A DNA stretch of 64,000 bases from Oscillospiraceae bacterium (GTDB lineage: Bacteria > Bacillota > Clostridia > Oscillospirales > Oscillospiraceae): positions 42,684 through 106,683 of the forward strand of contig JAAWQS010000001.1 of NCBI GenBank assembly GCA_022800665.1, given 5' to 3'. Position numbers and translations under genes: made by a program. Position 1 is the stretch's first letter, and each line of letters starts with the position of its first letter. Of the stretch, positions 1 through 8,781 are shown one piece after another. The notes beneath the pieces are model-generated. The model ran no database searches, was not told the DNA's origin, and saw only the letters and a program-made list of their open reading frames with translations.

Positions 1-218
1 AGCATCTGACGGGTCAGATTCCGGCTGGGGCCGAAGGCGGTTTCGGTCAGGCCGTCCATCAGGTCCTCCTCTGTGACAAAGGAGACGGCGTCATAAAGCC
101 AGTTTTTCTCCGTGACGTCGGCGTAGGGCAGTTTCTCCGCCGCAGATGCGGCAGCGGTCAGGCACAACGCCGCAGTCAACGCCAGCAGAAGGGTGGACAG
201 CTTCTTTACAGCGTTCAT
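1..218 (-). CDS. SLH-domain surface protein, N-terminal part (cut by window edge)
   Basis: Reverse-strand reading from ATG at 218 gives 72 codons with no stop before the window edge. It begins with a Sec signal peptide (MNAVKKLSTLLLALTAALC, then an Ala-rich cleavage region near residue 27). The first S-layer homology repeat follows, with the marks PYADV, NWLYDAV, TAFGPS and LTRQM. A GGAGG lies 10 bases before the ATG; an upstream ATG closer to it opens only a two-codon frame (ATG ACA TGA) overlapping the start. The SLH repeat closely matches the first repeat of the neighbouring gene at 312-1520, so the two look like tandem paralogues. SLH proteins are exported and bind secondary wall polymer; the rest of this protein lies outside the window. 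Confidence 0.85.
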   Translation of the reverse strand, partial: MNAVKKLSTLLLALTAALCLTAAASAAEKLPYADVTEKNWLYDAVSFVTEEDLMDGLTETAFGPSRNLTRQM

Positions 219-250
219 GTCATACTTTCCTCCTCGGTTCAGTAAAGCAA

Positions 251-286
251 GGGCAAAAGGACTGCCGTGACCGGCAGTCCCTTTGC
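251..286 (-). terminator. Hairpin terminator after the SLH gene
   Basis: GGACTGCC (259-266) pairs with GGCAGTCC (273-280) around a 6-base loop, with flanking A and T tracts. On the minus strand it lies just after the stop of the SLH gene and is followed by a T-rich stretch. Confidence 0.7.
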
Positions 287-311
287 TCGATTATGCAATA
301 TTGGATGTAAA

Positions 312-1520
312 TTACTCTTTATCGGCATCGGCCTTATCAGTGTCGTCGGCCTTATCGGCATCGTCGGCCTTGTCGGCATCGTCAGCCTTACCGGCATCAT
401 CGGCCTTATCGGCGTCGTCAGCCTTACCGGCATCATCGGCCTTATCCGTATCGCCGGTCTTATTGGCGTCATCGGTCTTGTCCGCATCGTCAGCCTTGTC
501 CGCGTCATCCTTCTTGTCGGTGTCGGCGGGGGTGGTGGCATCATCATCGGGCGTATTGGCGTCCGCACCGGGGACCTTGTCCTCGGCCATGGGAGCAAAA
601 CGCTCCAGAATGGTAGCTACCTGCGCACGGGTCGCGTCGCCGCGGGGATCCACTGCGCCCTTAGCGTCGCCCTGGAGCAGCTTGTTCTCAGCAGCCCAGC
701 TCATTGCGCCCTTGGCATAAGCCTGGATGGCGTCGGCATCGGTAAACGCGCTCAGGTCAGCCTCTTCTGTGGTGTCAACACCCAGATAGCGGGCCAGCAT
801 GGCGGCGATGGCCTGACGCTGAATGGAGGCGTCGGGGCCAAAGGTGGTCTCGGTCAGGCCGTTGACAACGCCTACGCTGTAGGCCCACACCACGGCGTCC
901 TTGTATGCGGCATCGTCAGCCACGTCAGTGAAGGGATTCTCGGCGGTGACTTCGGGAGAACCGGCCAGGCGGTACAGAGCCACAGCCAGCATCTGACGGG
1001 TCATCTTCTCGCTGGGGCCGAAGGTGTTCTCGTCCAGAGCGTCCATCAGCTTATTCTCGGTGACGAAGTTCACAGCGCCGTAGTACCAGTTCTTATCGGT
1101 GACATCGGTGTAGCTGCCAGCGGGAGCGGGCTCCTCGCCCTTGTCCTCGCCATCGGCGGGAGTGGTGTCCTCGTCCTTTTTGTCCTCGCCATCGGCAGGA
1201 GTGGTGTCCTCGTCCTTCTTGTCCTCACCATCGGCGGGAGTGGTATCCTCGTCCTTCTTCTCCTCGCCATCGGCGGGAGTGGTATCCTCGTCCTTCTTCT
1301 CCTCGCCATCAGCAGGAGTGGTGTCCTCGTCCTTCTTCTCCTCGCCGCCGGCAGGGGTGGTCTCATCCTTCTTGCCGGTGTCGGCGGGAGCAGTGGTGTT
1401 GGTGGGCGTAGTCTCGCCCTTGCTGTCTTTGCCATCTTCCGCCGCAAAAGCGGTGGCGGTCGTGCCTAACGCTAAGGCCGCCGCCAGCGCCAAGGCAAGC
1501 AGCTTGTTTGAATTTCTCAT
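312..1520 (-). CDS. S-layer homology (SLH) surface protein with low-complexity repeats
   Basis: 402 residues from ATG at 1520, chosen because GAGGAGG lies 9 bases upstream; a longer in-frame reading from 1538 would translate through that ribosome site. Order: signal peptide (about 1-26), a Thr/Glu/Lys spacer with about five copies of a 12-residue unit (KKDEDTTPADGE), three SLH repeats (about 130-310; NWYYGAV/TFGPS, YKDAVVWAY/TFGPD, YAKGAMSWA/DPRGD), then a roughly 85-residue tail of DKADDA-like repeats. Known for the family: the SLH triplet anchors the protein to pyruvylated wall polymer. The acidic/lysine repeats are probably an extended wall-spanning or exposed region (inference). A TATAAT-like box on the minus strand at 1587-1592 is the likely -10. 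No catalytic domain is visible. Confidence 0.9.
   Translation of the reverse strand: MRNSNKLLALALAAALALGTTATAFAAEDGKDSKGETTPTNTTAPADTGKKDETTPAGGEEKKDEDTTPADGEEKKDEDTTPADGEEKKDEDTTPADGEDKKDEDTTPADGEDKKDEDTTPADGEDKGEEPAPAGSYTDVTDKNWYYGAVNFVTENKLMDALDENTFGPSEKMTRQMLAVALYRLAGSPEVTAENPFTDVADDAAYKDAVVWAYSVGVVNGLTETTFGPDASIQRQAIAAMLARYLGVDTTEEADLSAFTDADAIQAYAKGAMSWAAENKLLQGDAKGAVDPRGDATRAQVATILERFAPMAEDKVPGADANTPDDDATTPADTDKKDDADKADDADKTDDANKTGDTDKADDAGKADDADKADDAGKADDADKADDADKADDTDKADADKE
318..545. repeat. Coding tandem repeat, DKADDA-type tail
   Basis: Short degenerate units encoding Asp-Lys-Ala/Thr-Asp-Asp in the 3' part of the SLH gene; the units share the core CATCGTCGGCCTTATC with small changes. 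Such arrays are prone to length change by slippage. Confidence 0.75.
1138..1350. repeat. 36-bp coding tandem repeat in SLH gene spacer
   Basis: About five near-identical 36-bp units encode KKDEDTTPADGE between the signal peptide and the SLH repeats. Units differ mainly at synonymous positions (GGC/GGG/CAG, CTTTTT/CTTCTT), which points to recent duplication. Confidence 0.8.
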
Positions 1521-1733
1521 TTCGGGGTTCCTCCTCAATATTTTGTTTTTTAGACCGGCTCTCTGTCCAGCCTATGTACAATCACGATTATACCCCAAGT
1601 TTTCGCGTTTGGCTAGTCCATTTTGAATAAAAGATAGAAAAATTTCTGCATCCTTTCCGCCGCTCTACTGGATATGTCGCTGAAAATATGATATACTTTC
1701 CCCAAGTTTTTGTAATATAAGGAGGGTTTGGCG

Positions 1734-3101
1734 ATGAAAACATTGCTGCATGGCGGTACGGCGGTATCCGGAACGGGTATGCAAAAACTGGATATCCTGA
1801 TAGAAAATGAGAAAATTGTACAGATGCAGCCCCATATTTCCGCTGCGGATGCCCAGGCGGTGGACTGCACCGGCAAGCTGCTGTTCCCCGGCTTTATTGA
1901 CGGCCACACCCATTTTGACCTGGAGGTGTGCGGTACCATTACTGCCGACACCTTTGCCTCCGGCAGCCGGGCCGCCCTCCGGGGCGGAACGACCATGGTG
2001 GTGGATTTCGCCGCGCCGGACAAGGGGGACACCCTGGCTTACGGTCTCAGCCGCTGGCGGGAAAAGGCGGCGGGCGCGGCCTGCGACTACGGCTTCCACA
2101 TGACCGTCGACGACTGGAACGAGGGCATCTCCCAGGAGCTGGGGGAGATGCTGGAGCAGGGCATCTCTTCTTTCAAAATGTACATGACCTATCCCGCCAT
2201 GATGCTGCCGGAGGGGGATATGTTCCAGACCCTCCTGCGGCTGAAGGAACTGGGGGGCATCGCCGGGGTCCACTGCGAAAACAGCGGCCTCATCGACGCC
2301 CTGACTGCCAGGGCCAGAAAAGCGGGCCGCATGGGTCCCGCCTCCCACCCCCAGGTCCGCCCCGCGCCCCTGGAGGCCGAGGCGGTGGGGCATCTGCTGC
2401 GGATGGCCCAGGTGGCGGAGGTCCCGGTGATTATCGTGCATCTGTCCGCACGGGAGTCCCTGGAGGAAGTCCGGGCTGCACGGCGGCGGGGCCAGACGGT
2501 CTATGTGGAGACCTGCCCCCATTACCTGCTGCTGGAGGACAGCGTATATAGCAATCCGGACTTCTTGGAGGCGGCAAAGTACGTCTGTGCGCCGCCCATC
2601 CGTAAAAAGGAGGACCAGGAGGCCCTGTGGGAAGCCCTGGCAAACGGTGAGATTCAGACCGTGGCCACGGACCACTGCTCCTTTACCCTGGCCCAGAAGC
2701 GGGCGGGACGGTACGACTTCACCAAAATCCCCGGCGGACTGCCCGGCGTGGAGCACCGTGGACAGCTGCTGTACACCTGCGGCGTGGCGGCGGGCCGCAT
2801 CAGCGAGGCCCAGATGTGCCGGGTCCTGTGCGAAAATCCAGCCAAGCTCTACGGCTGCTGGCCCCGCAAGGGAACGCTGGCTCCCGGCAGCGACGGGGAC
2901 GTGGTGGTTTGGGACCCGGCGGCAGAGGGGATGATTACTGTGCGGGACCAGGCGCAGCAGGCGGATTACACCCCCTATGAGGGTATGCGCACAAAGGGCG
3001 GCGCGGACCGGGTGTACCTGCGGGGGACCCTGGCCGTGGACCACGGGCAGGTGTTGGAGACGGCGGGCGTGTTTGTACCCCGCGGGAAATGCGCGCTTTG
3101 A
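1734..3101 (+). CDS. hydA: Dihydropyrimidinase / D-hydantoinase
   Basis: 455 residues, the usual size for cyclic amidohydrolases of this family. GGAGG at 1721-1725 lies 8 bases before ATG 1734; a TTG six bases earlier is less likely. Metal-site marks are in order: GFIDGHTHFD (HxH), the lysine that is carboxylated in this family in SFKMYMTYP (about K148), VHCEN, IIVHLS and the ATDHC aspartate motif. The family opens dihydropyrimidine or 5-substituted hydantoin rings to N-carbamoyl amino acids in the cytoplasm. No dihydropyrimidine dehydrogenase or ureidopropionase is adjacent, so the substrate (pyrimidine salvage versus another cyclic imide) is open. The gene stands alone; an imperfect hairpin (3103-3130) follows the stop. 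Confidence 0.9.
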   Translation: MKTLLHGGTAVSGTGMQKLDILIENEKIVQMQPHISAADAQAVDCTGKLLFPGFIDGHTHFDLEVCGTITADTFASGSRAALRGGTTMVVDFAAPDKGDTLAYGLSRWREKAAGAACDYGFHMTVDDWNEGISQELGEMLEQGISSFKMYMTYPAMMLPEGDMFQTLLRLKELGGIAGVHCENSGLIDALTARARKAGRMGPASHPQVRPAPLEAEAVGHLLRMAQVAEVPVIIVHLSARESLEEVRAARRRGQTVYVETCPHYLLLEDSVYSNPDFLEAAKYVCAPPIRKKEDQEALWEALANGEIQTVATDHCSFTLAQKRAGRYDFTKIPGGLPGVEHRGQLLYTCGVAAGRISEAQMCRVLCENPAKLYGCWPRKGTLAPGSDGDVVVWDPAAEGMITVRDQAQQADYTPYEGMRTKGGADRVYLRGTLAVDHGQVLETAGVFVPRGKCAL

Positions 3102-3177
3102 GAGAGCGGCCCTGTGGAAAAGCCCGCTCTGCCGGAATTTTTCCCGCTGGAATTTTTCTTTCCCTTAAAATCACCTC

Positions 3178-3206
3178 TTTACCTTTTCTTCTTTATTTGC
3201 TATAAT
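3178..3206 (+). promoter_or_regulatory. Promoter of the recJ-relA operon
   Basis: TTTACC (3178-3183), a 17-base spacer and TATAAT (3201-3206) lie about 80 bases before the recJ start. Confidence 0.55.
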
Positions 3207-3286
3207 ATTTGAATTGTTACGGAATCGCGCCCTTTTTCACCGAGGGCCGTGCGCCAATGATATTGACAGCGAAAGGGGGCCGCGCA

Positions 3287-5374
3287 ATGAAATACGCCAG
3301 ATGGACGGCAGGGGAATACGACGAAGCCGCTGCCGCCCGCCTGCGCGAAGCGGGCTACCCGGAACTGCTGAGCGCCGTGCTGGCCGCAAGAGGCGCAGCA
3401 ACCCCGGAGGAAGGGGAGGCGTTTCTGGAACGGGAGCAGAATCTCTCCCATTCCCCCCTCCTGATGAAAGATATGGACAAGGCCGTCGCCCGCATCCGCC
3501 GCGCCCTGGCGGACCGGGAATGCATCGCCGTGTTCGGGGACTACGATGTGGACGGCATCACCGCCACCGTGCTGCTGGTGGACTACCTGCGCTCCCAGGG
3601 AGCCAAGTGCCTCAAGCATATCCCCCGCCGGGTGGAGGACGGCTACGGGCTGGGCTGCGACGCCCTCCGCGCCCTCTATGACCAGGGCGTCTCCCTGGTC
3701 ATCACCGTGGACTGCGGCATCACCGGCGTGGAGGAGGCCAAATACGCCCGTCAGATCGGTCTGGACCTGGTCATCACCGACCACCACGAATGTAAAGACA
3801 CCCTGCCCGACGCCGTGGCCGTGGTGGACCCCCGGCGTCCCGACTGCCCCTACCCCTTCAAACACCTGGCCGGGGTGGGCGTGGCCCTTAAACTGGTCCT
3901 CGCCCTGGGCGGACAGCGGGAGGACGCCCTCTTTGCCCGCTACTGCACCCTCGCCGCCATCGGCACCGTGGCCGACGTGATGCAGATGACCGGCGAGAAC
4001 CGCACCATCGTTTACCGGGGCCTGGAGTCCATTGCCGGCAGCGACTTCATCGGCTTACAGGCCCTTCTGCAGGAGACCGGCCTGCTGGAAAAGGAGATCA
4101 CCTCCACCCAGACCGGCTTCGTCCTGGCCCCCCGCATCAACGCCGCCGGACGGATGGGAGAGGCCGAGTTGGCCGCCGACCTGCTGCTGACGGACAACTG
4201 GCCCGAAGCCGAGCGTATGGCCCGCCTCCTCTGCGGCCTCAACCGGGAGCGGCAGGCTGTGGAACAGCGCATCTTTGCCCAGGCCGTACAGCAGATTGCT
4301 TCTCTGCCCCGAAGCGAGCGGAATGCACTCGTCCTCTCCAGCGACGTGTGGCACCAGGGCGTGGTGGGCATCGTGGCCTCCCGCCTCAGCGAGAAATATT
4401 CCTGCCCCAGCTTTATGATTCACCTGCAGAACGGCATGGGCAAAGGCTCCTGCCGCAGCTACGGCGGATTCAACCTCTTTGCCGCCCTGGAATCCTGCGC
4501 CGACCTGCTGGTGGACTTCGGCGGTCATGAGCTGGCCGCGGGCTTCAATATCCGGGAGGAGGATATCCCCGCCTTCCGCCGCCGCATGAACCGCTGCGTG
4601 TGCGACTACTGCGACGGCAAGGCCCCCGTCTCCTCCCTCGCCATTGACGTGGCCCTGCAGAACCCTGAGCGCATTACTCTGGAGGAAATGCAGGAGCTGG
4701 GCCGCCTGGAACCCTACGGCGCGGGCAACAACCGTCCCGTCTTCGCCATTATGGGCGCCAGGGTGGAGAGTATGCAGAATGTGGGCCAGAACCGTCATCT
4801 GAAACTGCGCATCAGCAAAAACGGGTGCAGCTTTGACGCCATCTTCTTCTCCACCACCGCCGGAGAGTGCGGCGTTGCCGCCGGTATGCGGGTGGATGTG
4901 GCGTTCTACCTGCAGATCAACGAATTCCGCGGCTCCAGCAGTGTGCAGCTCCAGGTGGTGGACCTGCGCCCCGCCGCCAGCCCCAGCGTGAAGGAGCGGG
5001 GCTGTCTGGAGCTGGTGGAGCGGCTGGTGGCGGGGGAACGGATTACCGTCCGGGAAGCCTGCCGCCTCCTGCCCGAACGGCGGCAGTTCGCTGCGCTCTG
5101 GTGGGCCATTGAGCGGCTGGCCAGAGAGGGCGCGCCGGGCGGCGCCCTGCCGACACTGCGGCAGCTGGCCGAGGCCGTGGACGGCGCGGAGCCCTTTCTG
5201 CGCTCTGCGCTGGGGGTGCGGGTCTTCGCGGAACGGGGACTGATCACCCTGGCGGTCCGGGAGGATATGATGACAGTAAGCCCCCAGCCCGGTCGCCGGG
5301 CCGATCTGGAGCAGAGCGCGTATATCCTGCGCCTGCGCAGCATCCTGGGGAAAGAAGAGAAGGGAGCGCACTGA
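3287..5374 (+). CDS. recJ: Single-stranded-DNA-specific exonuclease RecJ
   Basis: 695 residues from ATG 3287, preceded by AAAGGGGG; in-frame codons upstream (from 3209 or 3257) lack such a site. The DHH phosphoesterase core is clear: GDYDVDGITA near residue 85 and ITDHHE near 165. The DHHA1/nucleic-acid part includes GKGSCRSYGG and GGHELAAGFNI (about 380-420), and an OB-like domain follows (LGRLEPYGAGNNRPVF). RecJ is a Mn/Mg-dependent 5'-3' ssDNA exonuclease in recombination and mismatch repair. The last about 110 residues, rich in Arg and Glu, extend past the core, as in other clostridial RecJ. It is first in a compact run and ends 2 bases before relA. Confidence 0.95.
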   Translation: MKYARWTAGEYDEAAAARLREAGYPELLSAVLAARGAATPEEGEAFLEREQNLSHSPLLMKDMDKAVARIRRALADRECIAVFGDYDVDGITATVLLVDYLRSQGAKCLKHIPRRVEDGYGLGCDALRALYDQGVSLVITVDCGITGVEEAKYARQIGLDLVITDHHECKDTLPDAVAVVDPRRPDCPYPFKHLAGVGVALKLVLALGGQREDALFARYCTLAAIGTVADVMQMTGENRTIVYRGLESIAGSDFIGLQALLQETGLLEKEITSTQTGFVLAPRINAAGRMGEAELAADLLLTDNWPEAERMARLLCGLNRERQAVEQRIFAQAVQQIASLPRSERNALVLSSDVWHQGVVGIVASRLSEKYSCPSFMIHLQNGMGKGSCRSYGGFNLFAALESCADLLVDFGGHELAAGFNIREEDIPAFRRRMNRCVCDYCDGKAPVSSLAIDVALQNPERITLEEMQELGRLEPYGAGNNRPVFAIMGARVESMQNVGQNRHLKLRISKNGCSFDAIFFSTTAGECGVAAGMRVDVAFYLQINEFRGSSSVQLQVVDLRPAASPSVKERGCLELVERLVAGERITVREACRLLPERRQFAALWWAIERLAREGAPGGALPTLRQLAEAVDGAEPFLRSALGVRVFAERGLITLAVREDMMTVSPQPGRRADLEQSAYILRLRSILGKEEKGAH

Positions 5375-5376
5375 AG

Positions 5377-7578
5377 ATGGTCACGGTTGAAGAACGTTAC
5401 GAGCATCTGGAAAAAACCATTCGAGGATATAATATTTCCGCGGACCTGGGGCAGATCCGCGCGGCTTTTGACTACGCCAAGGAGCGCCACGGCACACAGA
5501 TGCGCCGGGATGGCTCCCCCTATATCACCCACCCCCTCCAGGTGGCCCAGATCGTGGCGGAAATGCGGCTGGACAGCGAGTCCATTATCGCCGCCCTCCT
5601 TCACGACTGCATTGAGGATACCGATTCCTCCTATGAGGATATTGCCAAACAGTTCAGTCCCACCATCGCGGATATCGTGGACGGTGTGACAAAGCTGACA
5701 CGGGTGAAATACAATACCATGGAAGAGGAGCAGATGGAAAACCTGCGGAAAATGCTCTTCGCCATGAGCAAGGATATCCGGGTCATCCTGATTAAAATTG
5801 CCGACCGGCTCCACAATATGCGCACGATGGAGTACCAGACGCCGGCAAAGCAGAAGAAAAAGTCCTTTGAAACCATGGAAATCTATGCGCCCATTGCCCA
5901 CCGGCTGGGAATGCAGAAGATGAAATGGGAGCTGGAGGACCTGTCCCTGAAATACCTGGACCCGGTGGCCTTTAACGATATCGAGGCCCGGCTGGAGAAT
6001 GAGAGCCGGGTACACGGCCAGTTTATGACTAATGTCCAGCAGCAGATTCAGGACCGGCTGGTAGATCTGGGCATCGACAACGCCACCGTCTACGGACGGG
6101 TGAAGCACCCCTACAGCATCTACCGGAAAATGTACGGCCAGGAGAAGACCATTGAGGAGGTCTATGACCTCTTTGCTTTCCGGGTGCTGGTGGACTCGGT
6201 GGCGGACTGTTATAATGTGCTGGGCGTCATCCACGACCTCTACAGGCCGATTCTAGGGCGGTTCAAGGACTATATCGCCACCCCGAAGCCCAATATGTAC
6301 CAGAGCCTCCACACCACTGTCATCGGCGAGGAGGGTATCCTCTTTGAAGTCCAGATCCGGACCTTTGAGATGCACGCTATCGCCGAGTACGGCGTGGCCG
6401 CCCACTGGAAGTATAAGCAGAATATTACCTCCACCGGCGGCGAGGGAGCCTATGAGTGGATTCGCCGCCTGCTGGAAAACCAGGAGGACGCCGATGCGGA
6501 GGAGTTTATCCACTCCCTGAAAATCGACATGTTCTCCGACGAGGTCTTTGTCTTCACCCCGCGGGGGGATGTGGTGAACCTGCCCGCCGGGTCCACCCCC
6601 ATCGACTTTGCCTACTCCATCCACAGCGCCGTGGGCAACAGCATGGTGGGGGCGAAGGTCAACGGCAGAATGGTGGGCTTCGACTGCCAGCTCCACAACG
6701 GCGATATCGTGGAGATCAGTACCTCCAAGTCCGCCCACGGCCCCAGCCGGGATTGGATCAATATTGCCAAGAGCGGCGAGGCCCGCAATAAAATCCGCCA
6801 GTGGTTCAAACGGGAGCGCAGGGAGGAGAATATCGCCCAGGGCCGGGCCTCCTTCGAGAGCGAGCTGAAGCACGCGGGACTGAATGTCAGTCAGGTCACG
6901 GACCCGGCAGTCCTCCCCGCAATCCTCAAACGGGTCCGGTTCCAGAGCCTGGACGAGATGTACGCCGCCATCGGCTACGGCGGGTACACGGCCCTGAAGG
7001 CGGTAAACCGGGTCCGGGAGGAGCTGCGGCACATGAACCGGGTGGCCGTGGCAAAGGCCGCCCAGGAGGCCGCGGAGAAAGCCGCTCAGGAGGCAAAGCC
7101 CCAGCCGCCCAGAAAGGTGAAGAGCGAAAAGGGGATCATTGTCGAGGGGCTGTCCAACTGCCTGGTGAAGTTCTCCAAGTGCTGCTCGCCAGTACCAGGC
7201 GACGAAATCACCGGATTTATTACAAGAGGTTATGGCGTGTCCGTCCACCGGAAGGACTGCCCCAACGCCGATCCGGAACGCAATCCCTCCGAACAGGGGC
7301 GGTGGATTAAAGTTACCTGGAGCGACGACTGCTATGATTCCTACAACACCTCTCTGGAGGTCATCTGCAAGGACCGGCCTAACCTGCTGGTGGATATCTC
7401 CACCGTGCTGAGCGCCTGCAAGGCGTCGGTGACGGGACTGAACATCCATACCACCGCCGACGGCTTCGCCCTGTTCCATATGGTGATTGCCGTGTCCGAT
7501 GCCAAGCAGCTCCAGCAGATTATTCGGAAGCTCCACAATATTTCCAGCGTTATGAAGGTCAACCGGCCTGCCGGTTGA
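5377..7578 (+). CDS. relA: Bifunctional (p)ppGpp synthetase/hydrolase (RelA/SpoT family)
   Basis: 733 residues, standard for the long RSH family. Domains in order: HD hydrolase (about 30-180, with ITHPLQVAQ and LLHDCIEDTD, so hydrolase residues are kept), synthetase (about 235-345, with VKHPYSIYRKM and IATPKPNMYQSLHT), TGS (about 385-445, VFTPRGDVVNLPAGST), a helical/zinc-finger-like region with KCCSPVPGD, and a C-terminal ACT domain (about 655-730). It makes and degrades the stringent-response alarmone in the cytoplasm. GGGAG lies about 11 bases before ATG 5377. It is translationally close to recJ and followed by dtd, a common clostridial order. Confidence 0.95.
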   Translation: MVTVEERYEHLEKTIRGYNISADLGQIRAAFDYAKERHGTQMRRDGSPYITHPLQVAQIVAEMRLDSESIIAALLHDCIEDTDSSYEDIAKQFSPTIADIVDGVTKLTRVKYNTMEEEQMENLRKMLFAMSKDIRVILIKIADRLHNMRTMEYQTPAKQKKKSFETMEIYAPIAHRLGMQKMKWELEDLSLKYLDPVAFNDIEARLENESRVHGQFMTNVQQQIQDRLVDLGIDNATVYGRVKHPYSIYRKMYGQEKTIEEVYDLFAFRVLVDSVADCYNVLGVIHDLYRPILGRFKDYIATPKPNMYQSLHTTVIGEEGILFEVQIRTFEMHAIAEYGVAAHWKYKQNITSTGGEGAYEWIRRLLENQEDADAEEFIHSLKIDMFSDEVFVFTPRGDVVNLPAGSTPIDFAYSIHSAVGNSMVGAKVNGRMVGFDCQLHNGDIVEISTSKSAHGPSRDWINIAKSGEARNKIRQWFKRERREENIAQGRASFESELKHAGLNVSQVTDPAVLPAILKRVRFQSLDEMYAAIGYGGYTALKAVNRVREELRHMNRVAVAKAAQEAAEKAAQEAKPQPPRKVKSEKGIIVEGLSNCLVKFSKCCSPVPGDEITGFITRGYGVSVHRKDCPNADPERNPSEQGRWIKVTWSDDCYDSYNTSLEVICKDRPNLLVDISTVLSACKASVTGLNIHTTADGFALFHMVIAVSDAKQLQQIIRKLHNISSVMKVNRPAG

Positions 7579-7618
7579 TGTCGGAAAAGAATACATTTTG
7601 TAAAAAAGGAAGTTGCTT

Positions 7619-8104
7619 ATGCGTGCTGTTGTCACCCGTGTGCGCTCGGCCTCCGTCGCTATTGACGGAGCCGTCAGCGGAGCCATTGGCCAGGGCTATC
7701 TGGTCCTGCTGGGCGTGGGTCCCGGCGATACCGTGGATACCGCCAATCAGCTGGCGGATAAAATTTGCAACCTGCGGGTTTTTGAGGACGAAAACGGTAA
7801 GATGAATCGAAATCTGGAGCAGGTGGGCGGGAGCCTCCTGGTGGTGTCCCAGTTTACCCTGTATGCGGATACCTCCAGCCGCCGCCCTGGCTTCACCGGC
7901 GCGGCAAAGCCGGATGTTGCCGTCCCACTCTACGAGCGGTTTATGGAGCGGTGCCGGGAGCGGGGGTTCGATGTGCAGCACGGCCAGTTCGGCGCGGATA
8001 TGCAGGTGGAGTCGGTGAACGATGGGCCGGTTACTATTTTGTTTGATACAGAAAATTTGAAACGGCATTACCTCAATGCATCTGCCATTGGGGATCACAG
8101 GTAA
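7619..8104 (+). CDS. dtd: D-aminoacyl-tRNA deacylase
   Basis: 161 residues from ATG 7619 (AAGGA 8 bases upstream; a TTG two codons earlier is less likely). The family marks are MRAVVTRV at the N terminus, SQFTLYADTSSRRPGFTGAA in the middle and VNDGPVTI near the C terminus. DTD removes D-amino acids mischarged on tRNA, working as a homodimer. About 14 residues past the conserved end (KRHYLNASAIGDHR) form a short extension over the usual 145-150 residues. It lies 40 bases after relA, in the same operon. Confidence 0.93.
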   Translation: MRAVVTRVRSASVAIDGAVSGAIGQGYLVLLGVGPGDTVDTANQLADKICNLRVFEDENGKMNRNLEQVGGSLLVVSQFTLYADTSSRRPGFTGAAKPDVAVPLYERFMERCRERGFDVQHGQFGADMQVESVNDGPVTILFDTENLKRHYLNASAIGDHR

Positions 8105-8166
8105 TTAAAACCATAAGGCGAAAAGAAGATTCTGAAACAGGCACAATAAATGGAGAGGAGTATTTT

Positions 8167-8781
8167 ATGATTTTTGACACTGTCCCTGTGGAACCCATCG
8201 GGACTAACTGCTGTCTGATTGGCGAGGGCGGCGTGTGTGCGCTGGTGGACCCCGGCGGATCGCCGGAGCTGGCGCTGGAGATGGTGGAGCGCAGCGGTCT
8301 GGAGCTGAAAATGGTCCTGCTCACCCACGCCCATTACGACCATGTGGGAGCCATTCCCGCCCTGCTGGAGCGGTTCCCGGACCTGCCGGTGTACGCCCAT
8401 GAGCTGGAGCTCTGCCCCGCCGGAAGCCCCAACCCCCGCTATTTCCTCCCCCACCTGGGGAAAAACCAGCGGACCTACGGCGAGGGCGATACCCTGGACC
8501 TGGGCGGATTGGCGGTCCGCGTCCTCCACACGCCGGGCCACTCCAGAGGGTCCGTGACCCTGCTGGCGGGGGATATTATGCTCAGCGGCGACACGCTGTT
8601 CGCCGGTTCCTGCGGGCGGGTGGACCTGCCCGGCGGCGATGAACAGCAGATGTGGTCCTCCCTGGCCCGGCTGGGACGTCTGGAGGAGGATTGGACTGTG
8701 TGGCCCGGCCACGGCGAGGCTACCTCTCTGGACTATGAAAAGCAGTTCAACCCCTATGTAAAGCGGGCGTTGTCCAAATGA
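8167..8781 (+). CDS. MBL-fold hydrolase, glyoxalase II / YcbL-like
   Basis: 204 residues. Metallo-beta-lactamase ligands are present: THAHYDH (about 55-61), HTPGHS (about 121-126), SGDTLF (Asp) and the WPGHGE histidine near the C terminus. The short length, without the glyoxalase II helical domain, fits the YcbL subgroup, which hydrolyses thioesters such as S-lactoylglutathione slowly; the true substrate is unknown. GGAGAGGAG lies before ATG 8167. Its stop overlaps the start of the next gene by 4 bases (ATGA), which implies coupled translation. Confidence 0.88.
   Translation: MIFDTVPVEPIGTNCCLIGEGGVCALVDPGGSPELALEMVERSGLELKMVLLTHAHYDHVGAIPALLERFPDLPVYAHELELCPAGSPNPRYFLPHLGKNQRTYGEGDTLDLGGLAVRVLHTPGHSRGSVTLLAGDIMLSGDTLFAGSCGRVDLPGGDEQQMWSSLARLGRLEEDWTVWPGHGEATSLDYEKQFNPYVKRALSK

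Noticed and set aside
267..1469. Long plus-strand frame opposite the SLH gene
   Set aside because: It is the shadow of the repetitive minus-strand gene, with Ser/Val/Leu-only composition and no ribosome site.
1665..3044. Long minus-strand frame opposite hydA
   Set aside because: High-GC shadow frame; the plus-strand hydantoinase has full motifs and a good ribosome site.
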